Positions 1-11,405 are shown, counted from the stretch's first letter. The stretch: 64,000 nt of DNA from Pteria penguin (GCA_035048485.1 CM068590.1:1364001-1428000); one strand, 5' to 3'. The notes: generated from the letters alone by a model not told the origin. Numbers and translations are program-made.

Positions 1-161
1 CTTGACCACCCTTATTTTAGGCCCCTTATTTTAGGGTACCTTGACCCCCCCCCCTTATTTTAGGGTACCTTGACCCCCCCTTATTTTAGGGTACCTTGAC
101 CACCCCTTATTTTGTTGCAAACCAGTATCACTTGATAACCATTTACTAACATAAATAAGTC

Positions 162-378
162 ACAAGAAACACTCAATGCCCACAAATTTGCACCCACTTC
201 TACTTTATCAAGTGGAAACAAATGATAACAAATTTGTAAGTGAAATCCATATCTGCTCGTTAATCAGCTTCGCATTTAGCCAGCAAATATGGATTTCACT
301 TGGAGATTTTGTAATTTTTTGTTTCCACTTGATAAAGGCCAAGTGGACAAAAACTTGTGGACATTGAGTGTTTCTTGT
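162..378. mobile_element. Foldback (MITE-like) element, ~217 bp
   Basis: The two halves are imperfect inverted copies. acaagaaacactcaatg at 162-178 is matched by cattgagtgtttcttgt at 362-378, and the arms continue inward for about 90 bases each: tatcaagtggaaacaaa pairs with tttgtttccacttgata, and gtgaaatccatat pairs with atatggatttcac. About 35 bases remain as the loop. No coding capacity. The structure fits a non-autonomous DNA element; no convincing target-site duplication is visible. Confidence 0.8.
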
Positions 379-524
379 TAGTCATTTAATTCATACTTCC
401 TTCAAAAGACTTCTTATTATTTTTGCAATCTAAGATACTAACAAATACTTATAAACTACAATAATGTGCTCTCCCCTCCAATTGTTACTACTTTGAATTT
501 CATACAAATTGTTATGAATGTGCT

Positions 525-551
525 GTGTGTATGTGTGTGTGTGTGTGTGTT
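525..551. repeat. (TG)n microsatellite
   Basis: Run of TG dinucleotides with one interruption. Confidence 0.9.
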
Positions 552-1546
552 GAGGGGTGGTCATCAACAAAATAGTTACAAAAAGAGACGTACAAATCAT
601 TGTAGCTAGCAGTTGAGTCAGATTTCTTACTTTTCTCATTCTAGGATACCCTGACCACCCCTAATTTTGGTGCTGACCCAAAATATTCGAACAAGCACTG
701 GTGGATTTTGGTACTAACTTAACAGAAAATTTCATAACTATTTTTAATGATAAACTACAATAATGTGCCCTTCCCTCAAATTGTAACTATTGTGACAATC
801 ACACATGTATTACATGTACTCAATATTCATATTTTTGGTAGTTTTTTTATGGGTATATCGGTATGATCAACAAAATAGCAACAAGGCTGGGGAGGGATAC
901 ATCATTGTAGGTAGCAGTTGAGTCAGATCTATTATTTTTCTCATTTTAGGGTATCCTGACCACCCTTTAATTTGGAACCGACCCAAAAGATTTCATGACC
1001 ATTTCTTAACCAATACTTTAAAACTACAATAGTTTGTCCTCCTCCCAAATTGTTACACTTTTGATTTTCATACATGTAGCGATGATAGGGCTGTGTTGTG
1101 GTATGGCAAATTAGCAACAATGCAAGGGAAGTGTACATTATTCATTTATTGCAGATAGCAGTTTAGTCAAATCTCTTACTTTTCGTATTTAAAGGTAGCC
1201 AGACCAACTCAATAAAACTTATAACCATTTATTGTTAAATAATTCCACATATTTACAAACTATAACAATGGACCCTTCCCCAAAACTGTTGCTGTTTTAA
1301 CACTCATACAGTTTTTTTTTTTTTAGATAGGAAAACAACTGACATAATAGCAACAAAACAGTGGAAAAGCACACAATTGTAGCTAGTGGTTGAGTCAGAT
1401 TTCTTACTTTTCTTGTTTTCGGGTACACCTGACCACCCCTAATTTTGGTGCCATCCCAAAAATTTTTATTGTAACTTTGTTTAAAACTAAATACTTATAA
1501 ACTAAAATAATGTGCTCTTCCCATAAATTGTTACTACTGTGAGAAT

Positions 1547-1549
<3 letters not shown>

Positions 1550-1612
<63 letters not shown>
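1550..1612. repeat. (TA)n microsatellite
   Basis: About 31 uninterrupted TA dinucleotides, just upstream of a SINE. Confidence 0.95.
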
Positions 1613-1614
<2 letters not shown>

Positions 1615-1643
1615 GATGTAATTTGATTTCATCACTGATTAAG

Positions 1644-1905
1644 CCGGTGTGGCCTAGTGGTATCGCGCTCGCCTCCTGATCGGGAGGCCAGGGTTCGAGT
1701 CCCGCTCTGGTCATGCCAATGTCCTGTCTTTAGGATGAGACAGTAAAAACCGAGGCCCTGTGTCGTGGTATGCATGGCACGTTAAAGATCCCTCACTGCT
1801 TCAGGTGGGTCCGTTGCAAAGGTAAAAATTTGTATGCCCTGCATCAGGCAGATGCCGTCACTATATACGAGAAATATTCGAGGTGTGACATTAAACAAAA
1901 ATCAA
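1644..1905 (+). mobile_element. tRNA-derived SINE, full length
   Basis: The 5' part resembles a tRNA: an A-box-like tggcctagtgg near 1652, an anticodon-arm-like stem around gcctcctgatcgggaggc, and a B box ggttcgagtcc near 1693. A conserved body follows (gatgagacagtaaaaaccga, then agatccctcactgcttcagg, then gcatcaggcagatgccgtca), ending in an atcaatcaat tail. The same body is seen at 1926, 22398 (minus) and 41861. It is a retroposed Pol III element, not a functional tRNA gene. Confidence 0.85.
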
Positions 1906-1925
1906 TCAATTACTATGAATTAGGA

Positions 1926-2178
1926 AGCCCGGCTCGTGATCGATAGGTCCTGGGTTCGACTCCCACACTGGGCACACCGGTGTCCTGTCTTTCGGTTGAG
2001 ACAGTGAAAACCGAGGTCCTGTGTCACGGTAGGCATGGATTGTGAAAGATCCCTCACTGCTTCGGGTGGGTCGGTTGCAAAGGTCTAAATTTGTATGCAA
2101 TGCATCAGGCAGATGCCGTCAGCATATACATAAAATAATCGTGGAGTGACTTAAAACGATAATCAATCAATCAATCAT
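1926..2178 (+). mobile_element. tRNA-derived SINE, 5'-truncated
   Basis: Same body and ATCA tail as the copy at 1644-1905, starting 20 bases after it. It lacks the A-box half but keeps the B box gggttcgactcc near 1953. The tail is (atca)n at about 2160-2177. The same-orientation pair could be a dimeric insertion or insertion of one copy into the tail of another. Confidence 0.8.
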
Positions 2179-2730
2179 TACTGATTTATTTTTTTTAATT
2201 TTTTTGCATGTATTTTCAGGAGATCCTGTATTTTGGGTATTTATTTCTATGGGTATATGACTACAAAACAGCAACAAGGCAGGGGAGGGGCACATTATTG
2301 TAGCTAGCAGTTGAGTGAAATCTCTTTACTTTTTCCATCATAGGGCGCCCTGACTACCCATTATTTTGGTGCTGATCAAAAATATTATCTTCAATAGGTA
2401 AAACTACAACAGTGTGTCCATCTTTTTAATTGTTACTGTTTTGATTTCATACAAGAAGCGATGATTGACCTGTGTGGCTGGGGCCTGTGTGGGTGGGGCC
2501 TCTGTGGGTGAGGCCCGGAAGGGGGTATATCATCCACTTTGATCAGCAAAACAGCAACAAGTCACGGGAAGGACACATATTTGTAGCTAGTGGTTGAGTC
2601 AGATCTCCTACTTATCTCATTTTAGAATACCACGACCCTAATCTTGGTGCTGACCTAAAAAATTTCATTGTCATTCTTGAACAAGCACTGGTGGATTTGT
2701 TTCTGAACATTTTTCTAACAGTAACTACAA

Positions 2731-3435
2731 ATAGACCAAAAAAATCCAATACATGTATTGACTGGCACCAAGGGAATGGGGGGGAGGGGGAGCTAGTTCT
2801 TGTATAGGCTTCAACATATTAGCCAACCCACTTGGGTTATCTACATGTAGGTTCAAAGGAGAATTTAAATATTATGCCAATAGATAAAAATGTTTTAAGT
2901 CTTGAGGCATGATAAATTATTCATTCAAATTATGGACAGAAAAACAAAAAATATGTATCTATAGCACATTGCCATGGGAACTATGTCATATCTAATATGG
3001 TTTACATGTTTTACTGAAAGTCCAAGTAGCCACATAAAAAATCACGATTCATTCCCAGTTTCATTTCTTTTGGTGAATCTAAGATTTTCATATTCACGTA
3101 GAATGCAGCTTGGAAATATGTACATGTATGTAAAACTCTTGTAAAGGACAGATTCTCATTCTAAAATTCTTAAAATGGATGAAATGTTAAAAAAAATATC
3201 TTACATTGAAAGACCAACAAAAGCACAAGTCACTGTTCAATTCCCAAAATTGAAAAATTTGGGTTCCTTTGTCCTTTACGATGAAAATTACTTGTACTTG
3301 TAAGTTGTATGTATATAATTGGCGATGAGGTCAATTATCGATGAGACGTAAATTTCATTTAGACAAAGAAAAACGTGCCACACAGGCACACTACCCAGAA
3401 TTCAGGAAGAGGAAAAGTAAGACGGTCCTCGTGAC
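2731..3435. other. Unassigned intronic sequence
   Basis: AT-rich, with several tacatgta motifs. I see no coding potential or recognisable element. Confidence 0.5.
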
Positions 3436-4262
3436 TGAGGAAGTGTGATAAGGAGGTTGTCATCCCCTTTATACTGAAAGAGATTTGTACATGACCCGAG
3501 TGGTGGATCCAGGGGGAGGGGTGTAGACAGTATGATAAGGAAGTTGTCATCCCCTTTATACTGAAGGAGATCTGTACATGAATCTGAGTGGTGGATCCAG
3601 GGGGAGGGGTGTAGACAGTGTGATAAGGAAGTTGTCATCCCCTTTATACTGAAAGAGATTTGTACATGACCCTGAGTGGTGGATCCAGGGGGAGGGGGTG
3701 TAGACAGTGTGATAAGGAAGTTGTCATCCCCTTTACACTGAAAGAGATTTGTACATGACCCTGAGTGGTGGATCCAGGGGGAGGGGGTGTAGACATAGTG
3801 ATAGGGAAGTTGTCATCCCCTTTATACTGAAAGAGATTTGTACATGAACCTGAGTGGTGGATCCAGGGGGAGGGGTGTAGACAGTGTGATAAGGAAGTTG
3901 TCATCCCCTTTATACTGAAAGAGATTTGTACATGACCCTGAGTGGTGGATCCAGGGGGAGGGGGTGTAGACAGTGTGATAAGGAAGTTGTCATCCCCTTT
4001 ATACTGAAAGAGATTTGTACATGACCCTGAGTGGTGGATCCAGGGGGAGGGGGTGTAGACAGTGTGATAAGGAAGTTGTCATCCCCTTTATACTGAAAGA
4101 GATTTGTACATGAACCTGAGTGGTGGATCCAGGGGGAGGGGGTGTAGACATAGTGATATGGAGGTTGCCATCCCCTTTAAACTGAAGGAGATTTGTACAT
4201 GAACCTAAGTGGTGGATCCAGGGGGAGGGGTGTAGACATAGTGATAAGGAGGTTGCCATCCC
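3436..4262. repeat. 88-bp minisatellite, ~9 copies
   Basis: Unit of 88-89 bp with the landmark gtggtggatccaggggga at 3501, 3589, 3677 and onward, followed by gtgtagacagtgtgataagg and gttgtcatccccttta. Copies differ by point changes and one-base indels in the G run. Every unit carries a GGATCC hexamer. The 86-residue minus-strand frames here are artefacts of the repeat. Confidence 0.95.
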
Positions 4263-5370
4263 AGACTATTAGAGAAGAGAGTTGAAGGAAGATGGGTAAA
4301 GAAGATGTCATTCCCAAAAAATCTTTAAAATGAAAAACCTCAGATTTAGTCCCAAATATTTATAAAATACATGTATATCATTGTTTTTGGTACTTGATAA
4401 AGCTAGATTGATTTTCAATGTGACTTTCACATGAAAAAGATTTTAAAATTCCTCCTGATTGCATTTTAAATACTGTTATTTAATGTTTTCCAATATATCT
4501 TTATTATACAGCACATTACTTTGTAATATATATTAAATCAAAATTACCCATAGATGGATTAATCACCATAATGTGACCATTACTTCTCTTTGATCTCTGT
4601 GGTTCTCAAGTTATTTCAAAATCCCCTTTTTTTAATCAAGTATACAACCAAACTGCCACTTAATATTTCATATTACATTATAATGTCCCAAAAACATATG
4701 ATAAACATTTCTTTTTAAAAAAAAACACCATCTAACAAAAAAAATCAAACAACTTTTCTGTTTTTGTTGGATTATCACGATAATAAAAACATCATGTTTA
4801 ACAAATTGAAAACATGAAAGATTCGAAAAATGGGCAAATTTAATAAATTGCAGCTAGACTCACAAATCACAGCTTCGCTTAATAAAAGCTGTAAGTACAA
4901 TGTGCCAAGTTAATCAATGGGGGTCAGACTGGGGCTGAAATTGCAAGATATCTATTGATCCCAAACAGTAATTAACAAGGGAGGAAATATAAATTAGTAA
5001 ATCGCTAGCAATTAGGTAAACACATTGACTGTACTTGTTCTCTCTCACTACACACGTGTAAAGAAATTCGCCGCCAAGTCTCGCCCTGTAATTGTTAAGC
5101 GAGTGACCTGTTCAACACAGAAGCAATTTCAGGGGTTCATCGGGTGAAAGATAAACCGTCGGCATTCTTTAGATCTTTGTCAATAAAGTCACTCGATTAG
5201 GCCTGTGTTTTCTGGCAGTGTGACACACAAAGGAAACATTGTAGCCCCAGTACATGTAGATAAATTGTTTTAATGTTTAGACATATTTCCCCCGTGTTCT
5301 ACGGTTGTCAATTTCTGCAATAAACATTCTATAAACAAACACTGAAACAGATAAGCAGAGATTCACCTAC
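4263..5370. other. Proximal intron 1 of the AUTS2-type gene; no element identified
   Basis: Not repetitive. About 4850-5200 is more complex than its surroundings and has clustered homeodomain-like TAAT cores (taattaacaagg, aaattagtaaatcg, gcaattagg) close to the donor of exon 1. Regulatory function is only a guess. Confidence 0.35.
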
Positions 5371-5589
5371 CTCCAAATCTTCGAACGATTTAAAGCTAAT
5401 GATCGCAAATCCATCAATAATGTCCTCTTCTACAGTATTTGTGTGATTTTTCTTCTTTCTGGGTTTAGATCTAGAATTAGATCGCGAGATGTTATCGTCC
5501 ATCTCGTCACACGACTCCCCCTCCGCAGGAGTAACGTGTTTGTTCGCTCGCCGTTTCGTGAGCTTGTGTTTCTTAGATTCGATTTCCAT
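5371..5589 (-). CDS. AUTS2: AUTS2/fibrosin-family protein, first coding exon (residues 1-73)
   Basis: The minus-strand exon encodes 73 residues from ATG (complement of 5587-5589; context gaaATGG) and stops exactly at a codon boundary before a donor, GAG|GTAGGTG (donor bases 5370-5369). The N-terminal half is basic and charged (KKHKLTKRR, then SKPRKKKN), followed by TVEEDIIDGFAIISF and KSFEDLE. In vertebrate AUTS2 the charged N-terminus leads into an almost identical EEDIIDGFA segment, so I assign the AUTS2/FBRS/FBRSL1 family. AUTS2 is a nuclear protein linked to non-canonical PRC1 (PRC1.3/1.5) and transcriptional activation in neurons. Later exons would lie leftward, outside the window. The gene reads away from CCT6. 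The family call is from a motif recalled, not a search. Confidence 0.8.
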
Positions 5590-6060
5590 TTCAAATTTCT
5601 CCTAAAACGGGATCACCAATAGTTATAGATCCCTCACATAACACACGCTACATATTTACTAAAATCTCACACATAACATTTCCCTGATCATCACATTGAA
5701 ACTTTTTAAAATGCGAGTAAATCCAAGCGATAAAAACTTGTGCCTCGATCAAACCAATATGGCGGTGATACACATTACAACACAAACGTTTCTTCCGTCG
5801 AGGCAGGGAACTGTGGATAGAGAGACGGGCAAAGTCACTCAAAGGATTGCCGTTCTGCCTTGATGGCCGTAGATGTTTTGTTTAACAGTGTCAGATTTTG
5901 TGGGAGTTTTTCTTTACACATGTGTGTACATTTTAAGAAAAGATTAGCAAATAGTTTGACAGGAAAATTATCGGCAAAATGTTTAAAGTGACCGGAGCGG
6001 TGAACGCGCTTTACTGTTATTGATTTCATTTAGCAGGAATAAGCGCGTGAACTCTCGTGC
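5590..6060 (-). promoter_or_regulatory. Probable 5' UTR and promoter region of the AUTS2-type gene
   Basis: Sequence immediately upstream of the minus-strand ATG. It has more CpG than its surroundings (for example ccggagcggtgaacgcgc near 5992) and lacks the simple repeats on either side. Two open frames of 64 codons here show nothing recognisable and may be leader sequence. No TATA box stands out. Called from position only. Confidence 0.4.
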
Positions 6061-6539
6061 ATTATTATTAACCGTGCAGTGTACATGTATAAAAGTATCT
6101 ATAGACATGTAGGGTATATTTGTAGATCTCTTTAGATCTAATTAAAAAATAATAAAATTCAAATTATTCAAATTAAATTACAAGAAGGAATAATTGATAG
6201 TCTATTCATCAAAATTACAAGTCGTAATTTTAAACATAAATTTATGAAATGTTCACTATATTGATCTTTTCTGATTTTCTTTTATTCATTTTATTATTAT
6301 TATTTTTTTATTTTATTTTTTTTTGTGAATGTAAAATATATCTCTGGCGAAATCTATTTTTCTATCACTGAGATACTGGTAAGTAAGGTCTTAGACATGA
6401 ATACAAAAGTAATTAAGAAGTAACTTGCTGTAGTCAATCCATCATTTGTAGAAATTCATTGGATATTTGTGCATGACTATTAAATAAATACCTATTAAAG
6501 TATGATATTCAATTCATCTTTCAAATGGGTTAATATTTT
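6061..6539. other. AT-rich spacer
   Basis: No gene, repeat or element recognised. Confidence 0.5.
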
Positions 6540-7542
6540 TACATTCTCTCTCTCATGTCTTTTTTCTTTCATTTTTCTCTCCATTTTATAACTTTGTCTT
6601 TATTCTTTTTTTCTTTACTTTCATGTCTGTCTTTTTTTCCCTTTTTACTTTCTTTTTTTCCATTTTATAATTTTGACTTTCTTTCTATCTTTCTTTTTTT
6701 TGTATAATTTTCTTTCTTTCTCTCTCTCTTTTTCTTTCTATGTTTTTCTGTCTTTCTTTTTTCATTATTTTTTTTCTATTCTTTCTATACTTTTTTGTCT
6801 GTCTTCTTATTTCTATCTATCTATCTATCTATCTATCTTTCGATAACTTTCTGTTTTTATTTCCTTCTTTCTTTCTTTCTTTCTTTCTATAATATACTTT
6901 TCTGTCTCTGTCTTTATTTCTCTCTACTTTTCTTTCTATTTTTCTCTCTTTCCTTCTATATTTTCTTTCCTTTTTCATTATTTCTTTGGTTTCTTTCTTT
7001 TGTCTCAACAATTTTGTCTTTTGGTCTTTCTTTCTTTCTTCCTTTCTGGAATATTGTTCTTTCCCTCTTTCTTTCTTTCTTTTTTCTTTCTTTTCTTTCT
7101 ATATTTTCTATCTTTCTCTGTCTTTCTTTTATAACTTTCTTTCTTTCTTTCTTTCTATAATTTTCTTTCTTTCCTCCTGTCTTTCTTTCTCTCATTCATT
7201 TGTTTTTTCTTTCATTTTCTTCCCTCCTTTTCTTCTTTCTCTCTTTCTTTCTTTACTTCTTTCTTCCCCCTCAATAATTTTCCTTTTTTCTTTCTTTTTT
7301 GTCTTTAATCATTCTATCTTTCTTTCCTTATTTGTATATTTCTTTCATTTTTTCTTTATTACTTTCTATGATTTTCTTTATTTTTTTTTGCCATTCATCT
7401 TTCTTTTTTCTTCCTTTCTTTTTTTGTTTCTATCTTTCTTTCTTCTTATGTATATTTTCTTTCTTTTTTTCTTATATTTCTTTCTTTCATTTCAACAATT
7501 TTGTCTATTGGTCTCTCTTTCTTTCTTCCCTATCTATAATTT

Positions 7543-7590
<48 letters not shown>

Positions 7591-7667
7591 TTTTTTTTCG
7601 TTCTATAGTATACCTCTCCATCTCTCTGTCTTTATTTCTTTCTTCTGTGCCCCTTCCTTCCTTCATT

Positions 7668-7703
<36 letters not shown>

Positions 7704-8010
7704 TCATTCGTTTTTTCTATCTTTCTGTCATTCTTACTGCTTTTCTTTATTTTCTTTCATTTTTCACTTTCTTTAATTTCTTTCTTTCATTCACACAATT
7801 TTGTCTTTTGGTCTCTCTTTTTTTTCCTTTAACAATTTTCTTTTTTCTTTCTTTCTTTTTCTTTCTTTCTGTTTTCTTTCTATAGTATGCCTCTCTGTCT
7901 TTCTATCTTTCTTTCTTTCTTCCTTCCTCCATCCCCTTCTTTTCTGTTCTTTCTTTTTCTTTCTATAATTTTGTCTTTCTTTCTATAATTTTTTTTCTGT
8001 CTTCCGTTTA
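6540..8010. repeat. 1.5-kb polypyrimidine (TTTC/TTC-rich) tract
   Basis: The plus strand is almost wholly T and C, built of ttct, tttc and ttcc runs with sparse ata and gtc interruptions. Pure (tttc)n runs occur at about 7541-7590 and 7670-7705, and (atct)n at about 6812-6840. The 299-codon F/S/L-rich frame and its K/E/R-rich complement are composition artefacts. Confidence 0.95.
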
Positions 8011-8633
8011 GTGGTTTGGTTTTTTTTTTGTTTTTCTTTTTCAATTGTTGTTTGAGGTGGTTGGGGGGGGGGGGGTCCCGTTTGATTTTGAACACCCACA
8101 TTAAAATGTTGTTAGAATATCATATACCGTTTTTGCCCGTCCGTCTGTTATCTGTATGTCTGTATGTCCCCACAATCCTGTTCGGATCTGGGTTTTAAAG
8201 TGGGATCTGCTCTCTGAGATAGGGAAATATGGGCGGTGAACACATTGGGTAAAAAAAATTGCTCTTCTTCTCCTCCTTAACCAAGACAGATGCAGATAAT
8301 TTGGTGGTGGTATATGAAAGGGTCTGACTTTGCGGTCTGAAGTTGAGCACATGGGTATTAAACGGGAATCTGGTCCCTGGAGTTAGGGGGTGGGGGTTAG
8401 GCAGAGAGAATGAGTTTCACCTTTCTTCAAATAACATAAATGTGAAAAGGGGGTTTCTTTTTGCAATAAGAAAGTGCACTGGATGACCAGAAATTAACAA
8501 ATCGTCAATTTTTACATTTCGTTAAAATTATAGTTTGATATAAATTTGGTTTTTAAGATAAACTTCATTAACATGATATAGGATGCAGTTCCGGATTCAG
8601 AAATTTTCAAAAGAACGTTCCAACTTTTATCGG
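8011..8633. other. Unassigned spacer
   Basis: Contains a poly-G run at about 8063-8076. Nothing else recognised. Confidence 0.45.
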
Positions 8634-8635
8634 TA

Positions 8636-8670
<35 letters not shown>

Positions 8671-8710
8671 ATTTTCTCTGTCTGTCTCTCTCTCTGTCTG
8701 TCTCTCTCAT
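8634..8710. repeat. (CT)n microsatellite with gtct interruptions
   Basis: Dinucleotide CT tract, mildly interrupted. Confidence 0.95.
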
Positions 8711-9499
8711 CGAAAGGAAATCGCAAATACCCTCCCCATTAACCCCAAACCCTCCGGTACCCCCAAGACAGCTCTCTCGAGAATTATGCAAATCATCACT
8801 TTGTTTTATCGTTTCTAGTCATACATCTCCATATAAGGAATTTATAGTATACAGAATTCGATAACAATAACATCACTATATATTTTCACCACAATTAAAT
8901 ATATAAGAAGTCATCTGGTTGTTTGGAAATGTATAAATTATATCACAATGTCAGCAGTACTGCTTCACTAATTTAACCTCCAGGGTTATTCTGGACATGG
9001 GCGCGCTAAAACTCTACGATGGAATTCTGTTCAGTTTATTGTACTATTTTTACCAAACATCTTAGATTAGATAAGACTAATAAGGAAGTGTAACTTGCCA
9101 TGTTTACTTCCATTTTGACTGGTTTTTTTTTTGGGGGGGGGGGTCTTTTTTTTTTTTTTTGCATCTGATGAAGTTTGCAAAAATGTACATGACGTTTTCA
9201 TCAATTCTTTTGTATAAACAGCCAAAATGTGAATCTAAATGGCTGAATGATCCAGACTTGGATATGGTAAATAATTGTGTACCTGCAGATTTTTTAAAAC
9301 AAACATGTTTTTAAAAATCCCTTGGTAATTACAAAAGACACTACACTTAGATGGTTTCAGACTAGACTGATACACAGAATACTGGCTACAAATAAATTGT
9401 TGTTTACTTTTAAAACCAAGAACTCTTTGCTTTGTAACATATGTAAAACAAGAACAGAATCCATTCCACATTTATCAGGCTTTTTTGTACTCCTATAAA
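8711..9499. other. Unassigned spacer
   Basis: Contains adjacent T and G homopolymer runs at about 9121-9163. No gene or element recognised. Confidence 0.45.
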
Positions 9500-9675
9500 C
9501 AGTGGCGGATTTAGAGAGGGCCCAGCCCACCCCCTTTTCGCCACATAGTTACAAGTAAGACTCCTTATTTGACACCCAAAATTGCTGAGTGGTTTGGTTA
9601 ATACATTGTACTTGACTTTCATATATGCTCGCCCTCCCCCCACTTTTTTTTTTCGGAAATCAGAGTTCGCCACTG
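9500..9675. mobile_element. Small inverted-repeat element with CAGTGGCG termini
   Basis: Starts CAGTGGCGG and ends CGCCACTG, an 8-bp terminal inverted repeat. The flanking pentamers are ATAAA (9495-9499) and ACAAA (9676-9680), four of five matching. The same termini occur at 33871-34014 and 35015-35085, each with a perfect 5-bp duplication. It has no coding capacity. A hAT-like origin is possible but unverified. Confidence 0.65.
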
Positions 9676-10005
9676 ACAAAGGCTGTGTGGATAGAGTTTA
9701 ATAACTGTATAAGACTAAATACAAATGTTAACATTTTCTTATCTCCATCTCATATTCTTTTTTGGTATTCATCATAAGAATTTCATTACATTAAATCTAA
9801 TCATTATCTTATTGAAATACTTAATATATTCAAAGACAAGACAAAGTGCCAATATATCATTCAATTGTCCTACAAAGTACCTTTCAAATTACTATAAGAG
9901 TGAAAAATTCATGTATCACAACAGTGGTAATGTTGAGGAATACAATAGCGATGTGATGGCTGGAGGGAACTCTTATTAAATTAACACTTTTCTATATTAC
10001 TATGA

Positions 10006-10009
<4 letters not shown>

Positions 10010-10051
<42 letters not shown>
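10010..10051. repeat. (TA)n(TG)n compound microsatellite
   Basis: atatatatat followed by a tgtgtg run. Confidence 0.95.
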
Positions 10052-10059
<8 letters not shown>

Positions 10060-10210
10060 TTAACTTTTAAATCAACCATTATATGATTTGAATATATACA
10101 GATATGCAATTCAAAGGCACGACGTAGCAGTATATCCTTCCTTAAAATGTATACCATATATATATATATACATGTATATCTACCTCTATATTTTAACACA
10201 TTTGGATCTA

Positions 10211-10306
10211 AATCTATATTATGATTCAGATTTTACATTTATTGTTGTCTCTACAATGATTAGGGTAGTTTTACTATTGTTATTACAGTATGCTGGCAAT
10301 ATCAAA
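10211..10306 (+). repeat. Left copy of a 96-bp direct repeat flanking a minisatellite
   Basis: Begins aatctatattatgatt and ends tgctggcaatatcaaa. The same segment recurs at 10971-11066 with about five mismatches (760-bp offset). The 30-bp array fills the gap between the copies. Confidence 0.9.
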
Positions 10307-10950
10307 CGAACAGAAAGTCCGACACTCTACTCTCTGATACACTACTGTCCGATACTTTACTCTCTGATACTCTACTGTCCGACACTTTACTCTCTGATAC
10401 TCTACTGTCCGATACTTTACTCTCTGATACACTACTGTCCGACACATTACTCTCTGATACTCTACTGTCCGACACTTTACTCTCTGATACTCTTCTGTCC
10501 GACACTTTACTCTCTGATACTCTACTGTCCGATACTTTACTCTCTGATACACTACTGTCCGACACATTACTCTCTGATACTCTACTGTCCGACACTTTAC
10601 TCTCTGATACTCTACTGTCCGACACTTACCTCTCTGATACTCTACTGTCCGACACTTACCTCTCTGATACTCTACTGTCCGATACTTTACTCTCTGATAC
10701 TCTACTGTCCGACACTTTACTCTCTGATACTCTACTGTCCGACACTTACCTCTCTGATACTCTACTGTCCGACACTTACCTCTCTGATACTCTACTGTCC
10801 GATACTTTACTCTCTGATACACTACTGTCCGACACATTACTCTCTGATACTCTACTGTCCGACACTTTACTCTCTGATACTCTACTGTCCGACACTTTAC
10901 TCCCTGATACTCTACTGTCCGACACTTTACTCTCTGATACTCTACTGTCC
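10307..10950. repeat. 30-bp minisatellite, ~21 copies (block 1 of the actctactgtcc family)
   Basis: Unit: gatactctactgtccgacac followed by tttactctct. Variants include acacatt and acttacc forms in a two-unit alternation. It is the same family as 17026-20270. Since 30 is a multiple of three and the unit lacks stops, frames of 298 (plus) and 229 (minus) codons stay open; I do not treat them as genes. Confidence 0.95.
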
Positions 10951-10970
10951 CATGCTTTGTTTTTGCCCTC

Positions 10971-11066
10971 AATCTATATTATGATTAAAATTTTACATGT
11001 ATTGTTGTCTCTACAATGATTAGGGTAGTTTTACTATTGATATTACAGTATGCTGACAATATCAAA
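10971..11066 (+). repeat. Right copy of the 96-bp direct repeat
   Basis: About 95% identical to 10211-10306, in the same orientation. Confidence 0.9.
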
Positions 11067-11261
11067 TAAAAAAAATATTTTCAATGTGGCATCTCTGTGT
11101 GAGAATAGATGAGTGTATGGATACTATCTTACAGATATATTTATGTATGTTTGTGTTATATATGTGTGTATATGTGTGTTTATGTGTCATTTATATTCAC
11201 ATAAATAAAGGAAAGAAAGGAAGAAAAAACATCTTGGAAGAAGTCACAAATTTTGGACTCC

Positions 11262-11405
11262 TGGGCCCGTACGTACTAAAATTCGTTAACCCTAAGAGTA
11301 CTCGTAAGTCATTCGTAGCGTAAATTTACGAGTGACGTCATATGTACAAAATGACATAGACGTAACTTACGAGTGATTCAACTCGTAAATCTACGAATCA
11401 TAAAT
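11262..11405. mobile_element. Foldback-like element with repeated ACTCGTAA/TTACGAGT motifs
   Basis: Opens gggcccgtacgtac and folds through actcgtaagt near 11310 against acttacgagt near 11365, with further cgtaaatttacgagt and actcgtaaatctacg copies. The right end runs into the GA tract, so the element looks truncated there. Probably a MITE remnant. Confidence 0.5.

Larger units (their letters stand above)
1..2730. repeat. Degenerate tandem copies of a 300-430 bp repeat
   Basis: A block recurs about six to seven times with much divergence. It reads roughly gagtcagatctcttactt, then ctcattttagggtaccctgaccacccc, then a stretch about aactacaataatgtgc and a line like caaaatagcaacaaggcagg. Recognisable copies fall near 600-700, 900-1000, 1140-1230, 1380-1460, 2290-2360 and 2580-2660, and short truncated copies of the ctgaccaccc part open the window. 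SINEs and a foldback element interrupt it. It probably lies within intron 1 of the minus-strand gene at 5371-5589. Family not recognised. Confidence 0.7.

Noticed and set aside
1650..1720. Functional tRNA gene
   Set aside because: It has A- and B-box-like motifs but is fused to the SINE body seen in three other places, so it is a SINE head.
6986..7885. 299-codon F/S/L-rich frame
   Set aside because: Composition artefact of a polypyrimidine tract; it would be an implausible protein.
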